Assembly (NCBI GenBank): GCA_023014365.1
Contig: JAEBUN010000005.1
Coordinates: forward strand, 1,860,001 to 1,924,000
DNA: 64,000 nucleotides
DNA from: Lepiota brunneoincarnata
Lineage: Eukaryota > Basidiomycota > Agaricomycetes > Agaricales > Agaricaceae
Direction: 5' to 3'
The notes under the pieces were generated by a model. It was not told the origin of the DNA and made no database searches. It saw only the letters and a list, made by a program, of their open reading frames with translations. Position 1 is the first letter of the stretch, and every line of letters starts with the position of its first letter. A program made the translations under genes and the position numbers. This document shows, piece after piece, positions 45,071 through 56,616 of the stretch.

Positions 45071-46448
45071 TTCCCTTCCCCCTATTGAAGATTAGGTTCT
45101 CGAGCGCAGGCAGACGCAAACCCCGGTTTTCTCGTATGTATGTACACAAGAGCGACGATCCGTCAATTGCAATTATGTATGCAACTTGGGATTCCCATCC
45201 ACGAGGCTAGCACACCGACAGGGTTATGCAATTCAAAAACGGGGGTTGACAAGCGCCATTGGACATACAAAACCTCCCCGACGAAATCTCCACTTGTGAC
45301 TGTTTTGAATTGCAGGTTCTCGCCCTTCTTTCCGTTTTGGTTCTTTATTTTTTCTTTTAAGCTTGTCCGAAGTCAAAGGGGTTGCCCCAACATGTTGGCT
45401 CCAAGCCCCGTTTAAATGAATAGCATGGGGAACAACCATAATCTCATCGATGCTAAGAACTGGTCTGTAATAAGATAGCAGGCTTCTTAGATTCTTGTAG
45501 CTAGAAGCATCAGAAGGGAAGATTTAGTCCGGCGGCGCGATGTTGAGATTGAAAGACCTCATTTCCTCGATTATTTATCGTATTCGCACACACGCACACC
45601 TGGGTAGCTTGCAGGGAGCCATTCACGGCACTGCGGGATGCACCGCAGTTTAATGATGGCTGCTAGTTGCAACATCAGATATCCTCCAAAGGGGTGGGGA
45701 ACGGAACGAGGTTCTCAAACAGTACATCATCATTATAGTACACAAACGAGCCTCATCATGGACCTACTTGCTCTAAACCCAGCTTCGCCGAGGGTATTCT
45801 AGCTCTCAGATGTGCAGGATCGCTTTTATGTTCCACCGGGCCATGGATTTCTAGTCTGTCCTCATCCTCATGCATCTAGGGTCAACCGGAGGGTTTGGTA
45901 TGGGTTCAAGCCACGAACACGGCATGGACTAGCTGCTCCAGCGACGGGGGAATGGAGAACAGGGATATTTGAACATAATCGACACGTCCCATTGCTGTTA
46001 CTACATACAAAGGGGAACCTGACGTCTGGATTTGTATTAATTGACGGGGCTGATGCAGTCACTGATGCCAGGAGTAATTGATCACTTCATTATTATTATT
46101 ATTATTACTTGCAGCAAGGCTGGTGGCGGCTGTCCTGACACCTGATAAATAAATAAATATCAGGCCTTCAAGCCTTCAAACTTCAGGTGCGTCCCGGGTG
46201 GGTGTGTACGGCGCTAGCGAGACGGTTACACGGAGGTGTATCATCATGATAGTGATATAGATGCAACACCAGACGCTTCAACAACGCAATTGGCACCCAC
46301 TTGGACACCGCGTGGGCGATTATCAGTATCATTGGAAGTGCAGCCTAGTGCAGCTACATACGGGACAGCGGTGACCATCGTGTTACTAGACAGGGGTTTG
46401 CTGTTTCCATCTCCAACGCAGCCCCGTTTGTAATCGCGGGCCTCAGGG

Positions 46449-47015
46449 TCAGACGGTGAAACGATCCCAACAGCCCGTACGTATCTCTTGTGCGCACAGC
46501 AGTACTACATACAGCAGTTTGGCAGGTCTCCGAAAGCCCAAAGTTGCAGAGGAGGTGCGTTCCCAAGTGAGCAGTTCGGACCAAAGTAGTATCAGAATAA
46601 ATATATGCATTGTAATGACATCGAGAAGCGGTACAAATGATCTTGATATGATATGTGAATGGTTCGCCCGCGATGAGAACGGTATTCTATTATTGAAATC
46701 GGGTAGAATACAACGGCTAATCACAACACCGTGCGCGGGGGGTGCTAGCAATGGGTTGTGGGTGGGTAGTCTTGATGCGTGTTTGCTTCCCTGCGAGATG
46801 TCCGTATGGGGCACGGAAATGGATGCGACCGGTGGCCGAAGTATCCGAGCACCAAGGCCGAGGACGAAGTGAGGGGTTGGGGCATGTGGGCGGAAGGGCT
46901 GATGAAGCGATACTGTAAAAGAGTAGTTGGATTTGAGCCACAGAGTATGGAGGGAAGCATCATATGCCAACTGACCAGAAATGTTCAAGGGGCCCCTTGC
47001 CAAAAGTGACGTCAA
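46449..47015 (-). CDS. Unspliced 188-residue open frame, doubtful
   Basis: A long frame without introns that ends 33 bp from the gene at 47049-47612. It has two hydrophobic stretches (including MHIFILILLWSELL) but no signature motif, and a 138-codon frame is open on the opposite strand (46456-46872). In a genome where nearly every real gene has introns, an unspliced frame with an antisense open frame is weak evidence. Listed only because of its length. Confidence 0.18.
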   Translation of the reverse strand: MTSLLARGPLNISGQLAYDASLHTLWLKSNYSFTVSLHQPFRPHAPTPHFVLGLGARILRPPVASISVPHTDISQGSKHASRLPTHNPLLAPPAHGVVISRCILPDFNNRIPFSSRANHSHIISRSFVPLLDVITMHIFILILLWSELLTWERTSSATLGFRRPAKLLYVVLLCAQEIRTGCWDRFTV

Positions 47016-47048
47016 TCAAACTTCCACAATAGTGTGACACAAGAATCA

Positions 47049-47612
47049 TCAGAAATGTCGTTGTAGCGATCTGCTATTGCTATGCCGTGTGCACGGGACC
47101 TGCTGTTTTGTGCGGCGAGACTGGGTAGGCGTGGAAGGATTTGACCAGGTACGAGTGAGGAGGAGGCGTTTTGCAGGTGTGACATCAGGCTGTTCATCAG
47201 GATCGCGCTTGCGTTTCGGCGCCTTCTTGATGTATGGAGGACGTGATAGGTCCTCATCAATATCAGGCAGATCGAATTGCAGGAAGGTCGGCGAGTGGTA
47301 GGGAAGAGGAATCGGGGCGACGAGGGGCGCATTACAGACGACATGAAGCGGAGCTGATTGGGGGCGGGTTATTGGGGTTAGCGGGGCATCGCTTGAGGAC
47401 GAGGACGACCCCGAGGGAGAAGAAGGGACTGCGTGTGGTCAACGATTAGTGTAAAAGGAGGGGAAAATAAGAAGTAAAAGAAACGCACAGTCGAGGAGGG
47501 AGAGAGAGCAAGGTTGAGAGTGGGAGAGACGAGGGTTAGCGATAGAGGTGGTAGAGTGCCACCAGGGCAGGAGAGAGAGCTGGTCGGTGCCGATGGAGAG
47601 ATGAAGTGCCAT
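47049..47612 (-). CDS. Unknown basic, probably nuclear protein
   Basis: Two exons joined by intron 47429-47488 give 167 residues: MALHLSIGTDQLSLLPWW at the N-terminus, then a Ser-rich stretch, PIPLPYHSPTFLQFDLPDID, and a basic segment IKKAPKRKRDPDEQPDVTPA that resembles a nuclear localisation signal, ending in NSRSLQRHF. I do not recognise a family. Canonical splice sites and the 139-bp divergent spacing from mL49 support a real gene. Confidence 0.5.
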
Positions 47613-47751
47613 GGGGGAGGGAAGGGAGGGAGAAGAGAGAGGATGAGGCCATGACTGCTTATATTGGACTGGAGTGAGACTTGACAGAAGCGAGACGGAA
47701 ACGCAGCAATAGCTGTGTTACGTAACTCGGTGGCGGTGACTTCTTTTCTTC

Positions 47752-48150
47752 ATGTTCACCATGTCCACCATCCTCCACCGCTGCCCCACTCGTTTCTACT
47801 CCCACGCGGCTGCCCTTCCATACTTCGTTCCACGCAACGCCAATGACAACCTTCCAGTCTATTCAGACATTCGAAACAACGGCACACGCTACCTCGTACT
47901 GATTCGCAACATTGATGGACATCCTCATGTGCGCCGTATCCCTTCTCACCACCGATTTCCCCGCCTCCGTTCTGACATGCGTTGCACTGCACAGGCCCTC
48001 GCACAAGACCTCCGTGCGACCCTCTTCGGCCCTGCCTCCGGCACGGCTGCCCGTGCAAAAGTCGAGGTCACACATAATAAAAACATTCTCATCACCGGTG
48101 GGCGGTGGAAAAACGAGGTGACCGAGTGGCTGAAGGCACGGGGATTCTAG
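47752..48150 (+). CDS. IMG2: Mitochondrial large-subunit ribosomal protein mL49 (IMG2)
   Basis: A component of the mitoribosomal large subunit. The family pattern is clear: LPYFVPRNANDNLPVYSDIR, YLVLIRNIDG, and the C-terminal NILITGGRWKNEVTEWL ending in KARGF. One intron, 47929-47994 (66 nt, open in frame), joins GHPH to ALAQDLRATLF; reading through it would add 22 foreign residues, so an unspliced model would be wrong. The start region MSTILHRCPTRFYSHAAA is a plausible mitochondrial presequence; translation may begin at ATG 47752 or 47761. The mature form is about 110 residues. Confidence 0.85.
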   Translation: MFTMSTILHRCPTRFYSHAAALPYFVPRNANDNLPVYSDIRNNGTRYLVLIRNIDGHPHVRRIPSHHRFPRLRSDMRCTAQALAQDLRATLFGPASGTAARAKVEVTHNKNILITGGRWKNEVTEWLKARGF

Positions 48151-48305
48151 GCGTTTACATAGCATATGATACACTTGGTAAATAAACACCAGTTTTAGGG
48201 TTAGGTTTTCCGACTCGATCGATTTTTCTCTGAGTCATTTCTTCTCAAAGAAAAAAAGAAAAGAAAAGCTATTATAGTCTCTTCCACCTCCCATTACCTC
48301 TGACA

Positions 48306-50021
48306 ATGACCACCCCTTCCGTTACCCCTATCCCCCAGAGTGCTGGTGGCGCTGCCATGTCCCTTGCCGCTCCCGCCCGCTCTACTCAGCGCGAGGCAGG
48401 GACCAGTCTCGGCACCTTCGGAGTATGTATCATTCGAGACAGCCCCATTTTATTCAACCCATGGTAAAACTTTCTACGCGTTGCAGGTCAAATCGGGTCT
48501 TGCGCAGATGCTCAAAGTCCGTTAACCTCGAGTGTTTTATCTTTGGTAACTAATATGGGTTGATGTCATTCTCTCCATCAGGGAGGTGTTATCATGGACG
48601 TCGTAAACGCTGCACAAGTGTGTCCGTTTCGTTTCCTGATATACTATCACTTCTAACGGTTTCGCCCCCCCGCAAGGCTCGTATCGCCGAAGAGGCCGGT
48701 GCCTGTGCAGTCATGGCACTCGAACGAGTGCCTGCAGACATCAGGGCAGAAGGTAACGCCATCCCCGCTGTCCAAATTCCTACTCACGTCAAACCTGATC
48801 AGGCGGCGTTGCTCGCATGGTAAGCCATCGTGGCAATTGGTGTGGGATCGCTTGAATGCAACTTGACCAAATTTAAAAAAAAAAATAATCCCTGTTAGAG
48901 CGATCCCCGCATCATCAAAGAGATTGTAGACGCCTGTTACCATTCCCGTGATGGCCAAGGTCCGAATAGGCCATTTTGTCGAAGCTCAGGTGAGCTAACA
49001 CGACCCCTTGCGTCCCGATGGCGTGCTCCAACCATCCGAATGCCGAATAAATAGATTCTGCAAGCCGTCGGAGTGGACTATATTGATGAGTCTGAAGTCC
49101 TGACACCCGCGGACGAGGAGCATCATATCAATAAGCACAATTTCAAAGTCCCCTTTGTTTGCGGCGCTCGTAATCTCGGAGAGGCGTTACGTCGCATATC
49201 CGAGGGTGCAGCCATGATTCGCACCAAAGGCGAAGCTGGAACTGGCAATGTCGTTGAGGCTGTCCGCCATGAACGCGCAGTGATGTCCGAAATTAGAAAA
49301 GCTAGCTCGATGAACGAAGAGGAACTTTACACTTTTGCCAAGGAGATCCAAGCGCCTTTCCATCTATTGAAGGAGACCGCGAGACTGAAGCGTCTACCCG
49401 TTGTAAATTTTGCTGCTGGAGGAATTGCTACTCCGGGTAAATACGCCTCTCTTTCTTTCTTTCCACAGGGAAAGATATTGATGATTCATTTCAGCTGACG
49501 CCGCTCTGATGATGCACCTTGGTTGTGACGGAGGTATGTGTGCTTTTTTTGGTCCTGTCTCCGCTCATTCATTGATCAAATGTCGTTCAGTTTTCGTCGG
49601 CTCTGGTATCTTCCATGTCAGTCTTCCTTGGCCTCTGATCAATGCTGAGGCCGACGTGTGTTAATCTATTCGCCTTTTTTGTTTTGGAATAGTCTTCAGA
49701 GCCTGCCAAGCGGGCTCGTGCCATCGTCCAAGCCGTATGTTTTATCTCGTGGTATACTTATCTTTGGTTCTTACCTTGGAAATCAGGTAACGCACTACAA
49801 CAACTATAAACTCCTCGCCGAGGTTCATAGCTTTTTATGTTTGGCGGATTTCGGTTGCTAAGATACTTGTTTCGTGTAGGTTTCGGAGGATCTGGGCCCC
49901 GCAATGGTTGGCCTGACTATGTATGTCTTACTCCTGTCCGTGCCGGCAAGTCTAATACCGCCCCCTTTTCTCCAGAGACAAAAATCTCAAGGGCGGAGAG
50001 TATGCTAAGCGTGGGTGGTAA
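48306..50021 (+). CDS. SNZ1: Pyridoxal 5'-phosphate synthase, PDX1/SNZ subunit
   Basis: The synthase subunit that builds PLP from ribose 5-phosphate, glyceraldehyde 3-phosphate and ammonia delivered by a SNO/PDX2 glutaminase (not in this window). Motifs in order: [20 protein letters not shown] with the N-terminal catalytic Asp, [43 protein letters not shown] with the Schiff-base Lys, [38 protein letters not shown] and EYAKRGW at the end. About eleven introns. One exon is 17 nt (48803-48819, GGVARM). A surplus base at about 48935 breaks the frame in [18 protein letters not shown], just before the catalytic Lys. Gene identity is certain; intactness of this copy is in doubt. Confidence 0.93.
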
Positions 50022-50311
50022 AAGGCCTCGTGTCTCCTGATCGCCGCAGGACTCGATAAGAAAAACAGTCTATTGAAGGAGGATGATTGGACACTCCTTT
50101 TCTTTTGTATCTATTTCAGCCTCTTGTATCTTTCCAACCTGTGTAGCTCCGTTCGTTGTTCTTATTATGAATATATTTGTGTGCACACGAGGGTACACGC
50201 TGCCGACATTCAGTGCTTCTGTCGTGACCTGTGACGTCATGGAGCGTTGATATGTAGTCCCACTTTTTGATGTTTTTTGTTATTTAGTATTTCCCCTCTT
50301 CACAAGGAACC

Positions 50312-50915
50312 ATGACATCTAAATTCCTCTCGAGTCCTACCACCCAGAAACAAAAACATGACCCAAACCAGGAATTGAAGAATTTCTTGTCGGTAAGGAA
50401 AGAATGATATGTCATTCGTCATTTTTGTTTACCATCGCCAACCAACTTGCTGTGTCGTGCGTGTGTGCGTTGCTGACGTGACTTGGGGTGTCATGGGTAG
50501 CGTGAACCCAAAGCACGATATACGTTCGACAGCGACCGGGATAGTTCGGAGTCGGAGTTGTGTCGACAGGGACCAGATTATGACTCTGAATGCATTACGG
50601 TGAGTCCCTCCCCCACCCCAACACGCGTGCTTCTTGTATTCTTGTTTTGCGGGGTATCTGATCTATTGGCCTGTAGATCAGGATGAACTCAAGACGGTTG
50701 TTTGAGGCTATGCAGGTGAGTACCGAGTGGTTGCTCTCAGGGTGTTGGAGATCAACGGACGTTGGAATGGTAGGAGCACGGGTTCTTTTGTGCGTTGCCT
50801 TCCAACCCAGAAGAAACCCATATGGAGTGCAAGCCAATGCCACAAACATGAAGAGCAGTCTGGAGCAAGAGACAAAGTCTTCCACATCACAATGGTGCAA
50901 GTTGGGAGAAAATAG
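50312..50915 (+). CDS. Small unknown four-exon gene
   Basis: Exons 50312-50392, 50501-50599, 50677-50715 and 50811-50915 join in phase 0 to give 107 residues: MTSKFLSSPTTQKQKHD, REPKARYTFDSDRDSSESEL, RMNSRRLFEAMQ, then a Lys/His-rich end finishing FHITMVQVGRK. All introns have GT..AG ends, though at 76-108 nt they are longer than the local norm. I know no related family. Consistent phases argue for a gene; the lack of any motif argues for caution. Confidence 0.35.
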
Positions 50916-50985
50916 AGCGGTACAATACAGGCAATGCAATTAATCGTCCTTGAATATCCATATTCCAAACCCCACCGCAAAGCTA

Positions 50986-52691
50986 CTAGTCATTAGCCAA
51001 GTCCGACTGTGTGGCGTCGATCCCTAGCATCCCGTGCTTTGCCTTTTCCAACTGAATATCTGCAATTTTCTTACGGTTCTCAGCCATACGCAAGTCGATC
51101 GTCGCCATGTCCAGCTCATGCAATGCGCGACGGGTGCTTCTTGAGATTTGGTCGTAGTCTTTATTCCTCTGTACATGGTGAGATTGGAAGCGGGTGAGCT
51201 TGAGAAGAGTTCAGACCAAGGCAGGGTTGTATAAAGCGGGGAGAGAGAAACTCACGTCAGCGTCAAGTTGCCCGACGCCATATCTTCCCTTTGGACCTGG
51301 ATCATACGTCATCCCTTGTCTCCAATCGAGCTGCTCCGTCGGTATACCTTTCGAAGCCTCTTGCATTTGTGCGGCTTGTTGAGTTTGCTCCATGGGTGTT
51401 CCAGGGCCTTGTGGCCGGCGGCCTGCGCGAGGTCCAGTTGGGTACATTGGCCCAGATGATAGTGTAGGCGTCGAGGATTGGTTTCTCGGTCCTTTGGGGG
51501 GTGACTTTGAGCTTTTGCGCCACTGAGCCGTCATTCCACGAGGTCCTTTAGGCGGTGAGGGTGATCTTCCACGCGTTTCCGGTTTGGGCGTGGAAGAAGG
51601 TGCCCCAGTGACTTCTGTCTTTGCAGATTCTTCTCTAATTTGTTCTGTTCTGGCAGGCACTTCCTTTGATTCTGGCCCGACTAGAAGATCAATAGAGGTA
51701 GATGTCATTGGTTGTTGATCTTGTAGAGAAGGGATAACTAGCGTTGTCGGATTGGGGGTATCCGTCCTCGCCGCGGGTATGTCTGTGACTTCGAGCGCGA
51801 CCACCGCGAGTTCATTGTCTAGCGGAGAACTCGCGGAAGGTCTCGGAGGAGGCTTGCCTGTTGTTCTGGGCGACAGTGGCTGGGAAGTGAGAACAGGAGA
51901 AGCAGGCTTTTCTTTGGTGCTCGGGGGCAGAGATTTGTCATGCCGGCGGGGAGAACGGGAATATGCGCGAGAGCGAGAACGAGCATGTGATCTGGAGTGT
52001 GGACTGTCTGAGATAGAGTGATTTCCCAGTTTAAGTCGTTTGGGTGGTGGGGACTTTGGGACAGGGCTGCGACTTCGGGAGGAAGCTCGAGGGCGGCTGC
52101 GTGATGAATATGCTCGTCTGCGAGGAGATCTTGTCCGCGAGCGTGACTCCCTCGGGGACCTTGACCGAGAGTATCTTCTGGGCGAGCGAGGACGACGCGC
52201 GCGAGCGGGTGATCTAGACCTCGAGCGATAGCGGGATGGGGATCTTGAAAGACGACAAGGAGATCTCGATGACCTACGGTAACTGGAGTCTAAGGTTGAG
52301 TGGCGGTGAGCTAGCAGTGACAATGAAATGACTGAGGTAGACACAGACCGTACCGTCTTGGCCTGAATCTATCATCATCACGTCGCCAGTCAAAGGGTCT
52401 GTCTCGACGGTCCGAGTCCCGCCAATGGTCGCGTCGCGGTGGATCACGACGCCGGTCAAAAAAATCTCTATCTTTTTCCCAGTCTCTGGGAGGCCTGCGA
52501 GAGTCGTAGGAAGCTATGTAACTGTCTGGTTCGGCTCTGGTGCGTGGAGTATAGGATCTATTACTGTCGGGGAGACGGTCACTACGGTAGTGTGCTTGAG
52601 CCATTGGTCGCGCGGTGATGGCTGGATCGCGGCCATCTTGTCTCCTGTCGTCCTTGACTGGAGACTCTGGCTTGGGAGGCAGACTTGCCAT
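50986..52691 (-). CDS. RS-domain protein, probable splicing-related factor
   Basis: Three exons encode about 530 residues. The N-terminus is Arg/Asp-rich (RRPPRDWEKDRDFFDRRR), followed by a long Arg-Ser region (SRSPSRYRSRSRSPARARRP) typical of SR-related proteins, then Pro/Thr/Ser-rich disordered sequence. The C-terminal exon carries the most regular segment, a charged helix (ELDMATIDLRMAENRKKIAD) after RNKDYDQISRSTRRALH. Introns: YGVGQLDAD|LTRFQSHH (about 51195-51255) and RRYD|SSYRRSSRS (about 52291-52357). There is no RNA-recognition motif. Transcribed divergently from cyclin L, only 41 bp apart. Role in splicing is inferred from composition and neighbour. Confidence 0.65.
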
Positions 52692-52732
52692 GAGCGAGAA
52701 GAGAGCGAGTCCCTTGTTTGGCTGTAACAAAC
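52692..52732. promoter_or_regulatory. 41-bp divergent spacer, RS protein / cyclin L
   Basis: The two start codons are 41 bp apart, so 5' untranslated regions must be minimal or overlap and the promoter must be shared. Confidence 0.5.
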
Positions 52733-53746
52733 AATGGCTACCTTGCATCCACTCGCCTCCCTTGCCCAGATCGAAAACACTCCTTCCGGAGGCGATGGTA
52801 TCCCTTCGGACCTCGAGGAAGACCTTCGTGCCTATGGTTGTAAGTTCATACACCAGGCAGGCATCCTGCTCAAACAGTACGTTCTCCGATGATTACTTGC
52901 CGGGTAAAACAGCCTCAGTTCCGAGAATTAGGAAACAGGTTGCGGTCGCTGCGGCTCAGATCCTCTTCCAGCGATTTTGGTTTGTGAGCTCATTGAAACA
53001 GTTTGGAGTAGGGGTGTGTTAGGGGTCCTTATTTGCTCACGCCGGGCTTGAAGTGTTTTTTTTTTTTATCTGCAGGACGTCGGGATGGGTGCACTGTACC
53101 TGGCGTCGAAACTCGAAGAATGCCCGCTACGAATGAGGGATCTGATCAATGTTTACGATCTGCTACTCCAGCGTGCTGCACACACGATTGGGCCCAAGTC
53201 AGACGTCCCATTTCAATATTTTCCAATGTCGTACTTTGGCAGCACATTCTATGATCTCAAGGACGCGCTCGTTGTCGCCGAGATGCAGATACTGAAACGG
53301 CTCGGGTTCAATGTGCACGTGGTGCTCCCTTATGGTACTCTGATCAACTACCTGCAGGTGCTTGGTTTGATTAAGCATGAGGGAGCGTGCGCAAAGGCAT
53401 GGGGTTATCTCAATGATGCGCAAGTGGCATTCGGCTGTTTTTTCGTTTTTGATATTTTTGGTGGCTGACTCTGACTGGGGAAAGCAGGTTCCAAACACCC
53501 GTGTATGCGCTCTATCAAATACCGACAATCGTCTGCGCAGCGATTCTGCTCACGATACGGCATCTAAATGTCTCTCTTCCTAATAGTTGGTGGGAACTGT
53601 TTGATACGCCTTGGGAGGACATGTGGAGTGTGTGTGGGTGTGTTGTGCGACTGTACCGCGAGAGGACGGAGGAGGAGAGGAAGCGGGTGATGGGACTGAT
53701 AACCAAAAAAGAAGTGCGGCGGTGGGTAGAAGACAAGCAGCAGTAG
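52733..53746 (+). CDS. Cyclin L-type cyclin
   Basis: L-type cyclins pair with CDK11-like kinases and act in transcription and pre-mRNA splicing. The first cyclin fold is marked by GILLKQKQVAVAAAQILFQR-FWF and MGALYLASKLEECPLRMRDL; the segment LKRLGFNVHVVLPYGTLINY and the second fold (TPVYALYQIPTIVCAAILLT) follow. It ends KKEVRRWVEDKQQ and lacks the RS tail of animal cyclin L. The last intron (53420-53487) is of GC..AG type with a perfect GCAAGT donor; only this junction gives YLNDAFQTPVYALY. Other introns are GT..AG. Confidence 0.82.
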
Positions 53747-53795
53747 TCGATGATCACGTGTACATTTCTACCCTTGTTTGGCTACACTCACAAGT

Positions 53796-56616
53796 ATGCT
53801 CGACCACTGCTCAATATCCCACAAAGGTATGAAACTCGTCATCCTAAGCGGTCTTTATCACCACCCCCTCATCATGCCCAAGGCGGTCTCGTCCTATGGT
53901 CACGCTCATTCGCCCCAGAGGCTGCACACCTTGCATCTTCCCCCGCCTCACCAGTCAACTCATTAATTCGCGAAGCACTGATTGAAGGCCGGACAACAGA
54001 CGAGAAATACGAAAAAGATGGATATGCAGTCAAGTGGACCTTTGTCAACGACCTCGAGCTCATATTCGTCGTGCGCCTCTTGTTTCATTGCAGTCCCAGC
54101 ATCAGCGCCATTGACCACCTTGAGGTTAGGTTGCATATCAGCGCATCCTCCAGTTGACCTACGTGGACGAACTCCTGCTCGCTTTAAAAACCTTGTTTGT
54201 CAAGTACTATGAACCCTTTCTCGCCGCTTTTGTTGCCTCTCTCCATGCGCTCAACACTGCCAAGGCCACAGCCCTTCACCCAACATCGTGGAATTTCGTC
54301 AAGGCCTTCGATAAATGGGATGGCATTTTTGATAGTATACTCCGTGGGCTAGAGGACAAGGTGAGCGGCCTTTGTCTGTGATTTTCATTGTCGGCTTATC
54401 CTTGAATCAAGGATCGGAGGTCCCGTGGACGACCCACCTTCCGGTCCGTGCCTATACCCGTGGAGACGCCGCCCTCTGATGATCAGAGTACCGGTGAGTT
54501 TTATTCCCCTCATACGCTAAAGTGGTTCGGCTCACAGCTTCCTCAGAACCTTCCGTAGATGTGGATACCCCGAAGGACGAACAAACCATCGCCCGCAATC
54601 TTGAGGTCCTCAAGAGTAGATTGCGTGGTCGAGGTGGAAGGCGTGGAGGGAGAGGTGGGCGGGTAGTGGAGGCGTGGGGAGGGCGAGAGAGTCAGTCCAA
54701 TTCCGAGTATGCCCTTTGTCTTTTCTTGTTCCCAGTCACATGAGTGCTAATCTTTTGGTGGGTATGCAGCTCGGAGACGCAGGGAAAACGCAAGAGCAAA
54801 GCTAAAGCTAAACGAACATGGGGAGATGCCCAACCATCCGAGGTGGACATGAATGCCTTGGACTATAGCATAGACAAGCCTGGCTACAACAATGAAGCAG
54901 ACGGAGATGCAAGTAACTTGGAAGACCTCCAGTTTCTTGTCGACAGCTCGTCTCTCGGTACAAGGAACCGCGATGGGTTGTACGAAGTCAGGGACTGGGA
55001 GTTTTCCAATAGCAGCAACGATGCAGGCATCCTCGCCGATGTCGTCAAGCCGTTGGATAAGGGCTCATCATCCCCACTAGGAACCCTCGGGTCCCTGTTT
55101 GCACGCCTTACGGGATCAAAAATTCTCACCGAGGCCGATCTCATGCCGGCCTTAGAAGGAATGAAGCAGCATCTCATGAAGAAGAATGTTGCGAAGGAGA
55201 TTGCGGAAAAAGTTTGTGAAGGTGTGGGGGAAAGTTTGGTCGGCAAAAAGGTTGGCGGCTTTGAAAGTAAGATTCTGACTTTTTCTTCCTTGTTTTGTCA
55301 ACCATGCTGATAACGACTTTCTAGCAACGACCGCTGCTGTTCGGAAGGCACTCTCAACGTCCATCACACGCATCTTGACACCAAAGACCTCTACCGATCT
55401 CCTTCTTTCGATACGCACCAAGCTATCGTCTCCCTTGCCTTCGACGCAACAGCGTATGCCTTATAGCATCACTTTTGTTGGCGTCAATGGTGTTGGAAAG
55501 AGCACGAATTTGTCCAAAGTTTGTTTCTGGTTGATTCAGAATGGACTTCGTGTGCTGATCGCCGCCTGTGATACATTCCGGTACGTTGGGTTTCTCCTTG
55601 CCCAGGGATTCACGGAGTGGATACTTATCGTGTTCTCACCCCCTTCATGGGGATGATTGATGTTTATTAGAAGCGGCGCCGTTGAGCAGTTGCGTGTTCA
55701 CGTCAGGAATCTGAGCATGTTGGGTGTGAATGGTGCCGCTGACAGCAAGGGCCGCGTGGAGTTGTACGAGAAAGGGTATGGAAAAGACGCGGCTGGAATT
55801 GCTCGTGAAGCCATTACATATGGTACGTTCATTCTCTAAACTTTGTGGAGCGGTGTGATTGGATCCCTCGAAATATAGCTCGGGATAATGATTTTGATGT
55901 CGTCCTGATTGACACCGCCGGTCGTATGCAGGATAACGAGGTGTGTCAGGGATCTGGCGCTCTGATCTCAGTATGCATGCTAACCTAGGAATCAATCAGC
56001 CGTTGATGCGAGCGCTTGCCAAGGTGAGGTTCCCAAGCACGCATCATTACAGACAATTCATCACTCGCACGCACAGTTGGTCGCGGTGAACAATCCAGAC
56101 AAAATCATCTTCGTTGGGGAGGCGTTGGTTGGCAATGAAGCTGTTGACCAATTGACTAAGTTTGATCGTGCATTGCGCGATTTCTCGTCTGCCTCTGGCG
56201 TTGGGAAAGGGCGTGGTATTGATGGCACGCTTGTGACAAAGTGGGACACCGTCGATGACAAGGTCTGTTTTTACTTTTCTTTCTAATGATCCGATATGTC
56301 ATCTGTTGTCGGCTCCTGTCTCTACGCGTCTCCTTACCCCCCAGCGAACCCTCTTATATCCTTGCTTCCCCCCCTTCCATTTTATATAACTCTTTCTTAA
56401 CCTTGATCTGATACATCTGTGTTGTCTTAGGTGGGAGCCGCTCTATCCATGACATATGTCACTGGGCAGCCCATCATTTTTGTTGGGTGTGGACAGGTAT
56501 GTTCTGCTTCTATTTGATCCCTCGACAAATTTGATTCTCATTTTATTCTGCAGACTTACACAGATCTGCGTCAGCTGAGGGTTGCAAACGTTGTCCAGGC
56601 CATCCTGAGTGATTAA
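53796..56616 (+). CDS. SRP101: Signal recognition particle receptor subunit alpha
   Basis: The ER-docking GTPase for SRP. The longin-like N-terminal domain starts MLDHCSISHKGGLVLWSRSF, a classic opening. A charged linker contains an RGG-type stretch (RGRGGRRGGRGGR) and Lys-rich blocks. The NG domain has GVNGVGKST (G1), DTFRSGAVEQL, DTAGRMQDN (G3), TKWD (G4, usually TKFD) and PIIFVGCGQTYTDLRQL at the closing loop. It ends QAILSD, as in relatives. About eleven introns, all GT..AG, no frame break. The first exon is short (53796-53829, ending in K plus one base). Length about 640 residues is normal. Confidence 0.94.

Larger units (their letters stand above)
43557..47048. other. Gene-poor region with simple repeats
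   Basis: About 3.5 kb without a confidently recognised gene. It contains a run of 12 G (44046-44057), a run of 19 C (45052-45070), a TTA/ATT repeat (46090-46107) and an AAAT repeat (46146-46158). Two candidate frames are reported separately (44140-44352 minus; 46449-47015 minus). No tRNA or snRNA was recognised. Confidence 0.4.

Noticed and set aside
46456..46872. 138-codon plus frame
   Set aside because: Opposite a longer minus frame, no family features, no splice structure.
47739..48058. Minus frame over mL49
   Set aside because: Antisense shadow of mL49 with no motif of its own.
51752..52231. Plus frames antisense to the RS gene
   Set aside because: Leu/Arg/Glu-rich translation is the mirror of RS codons, not an independent gene.
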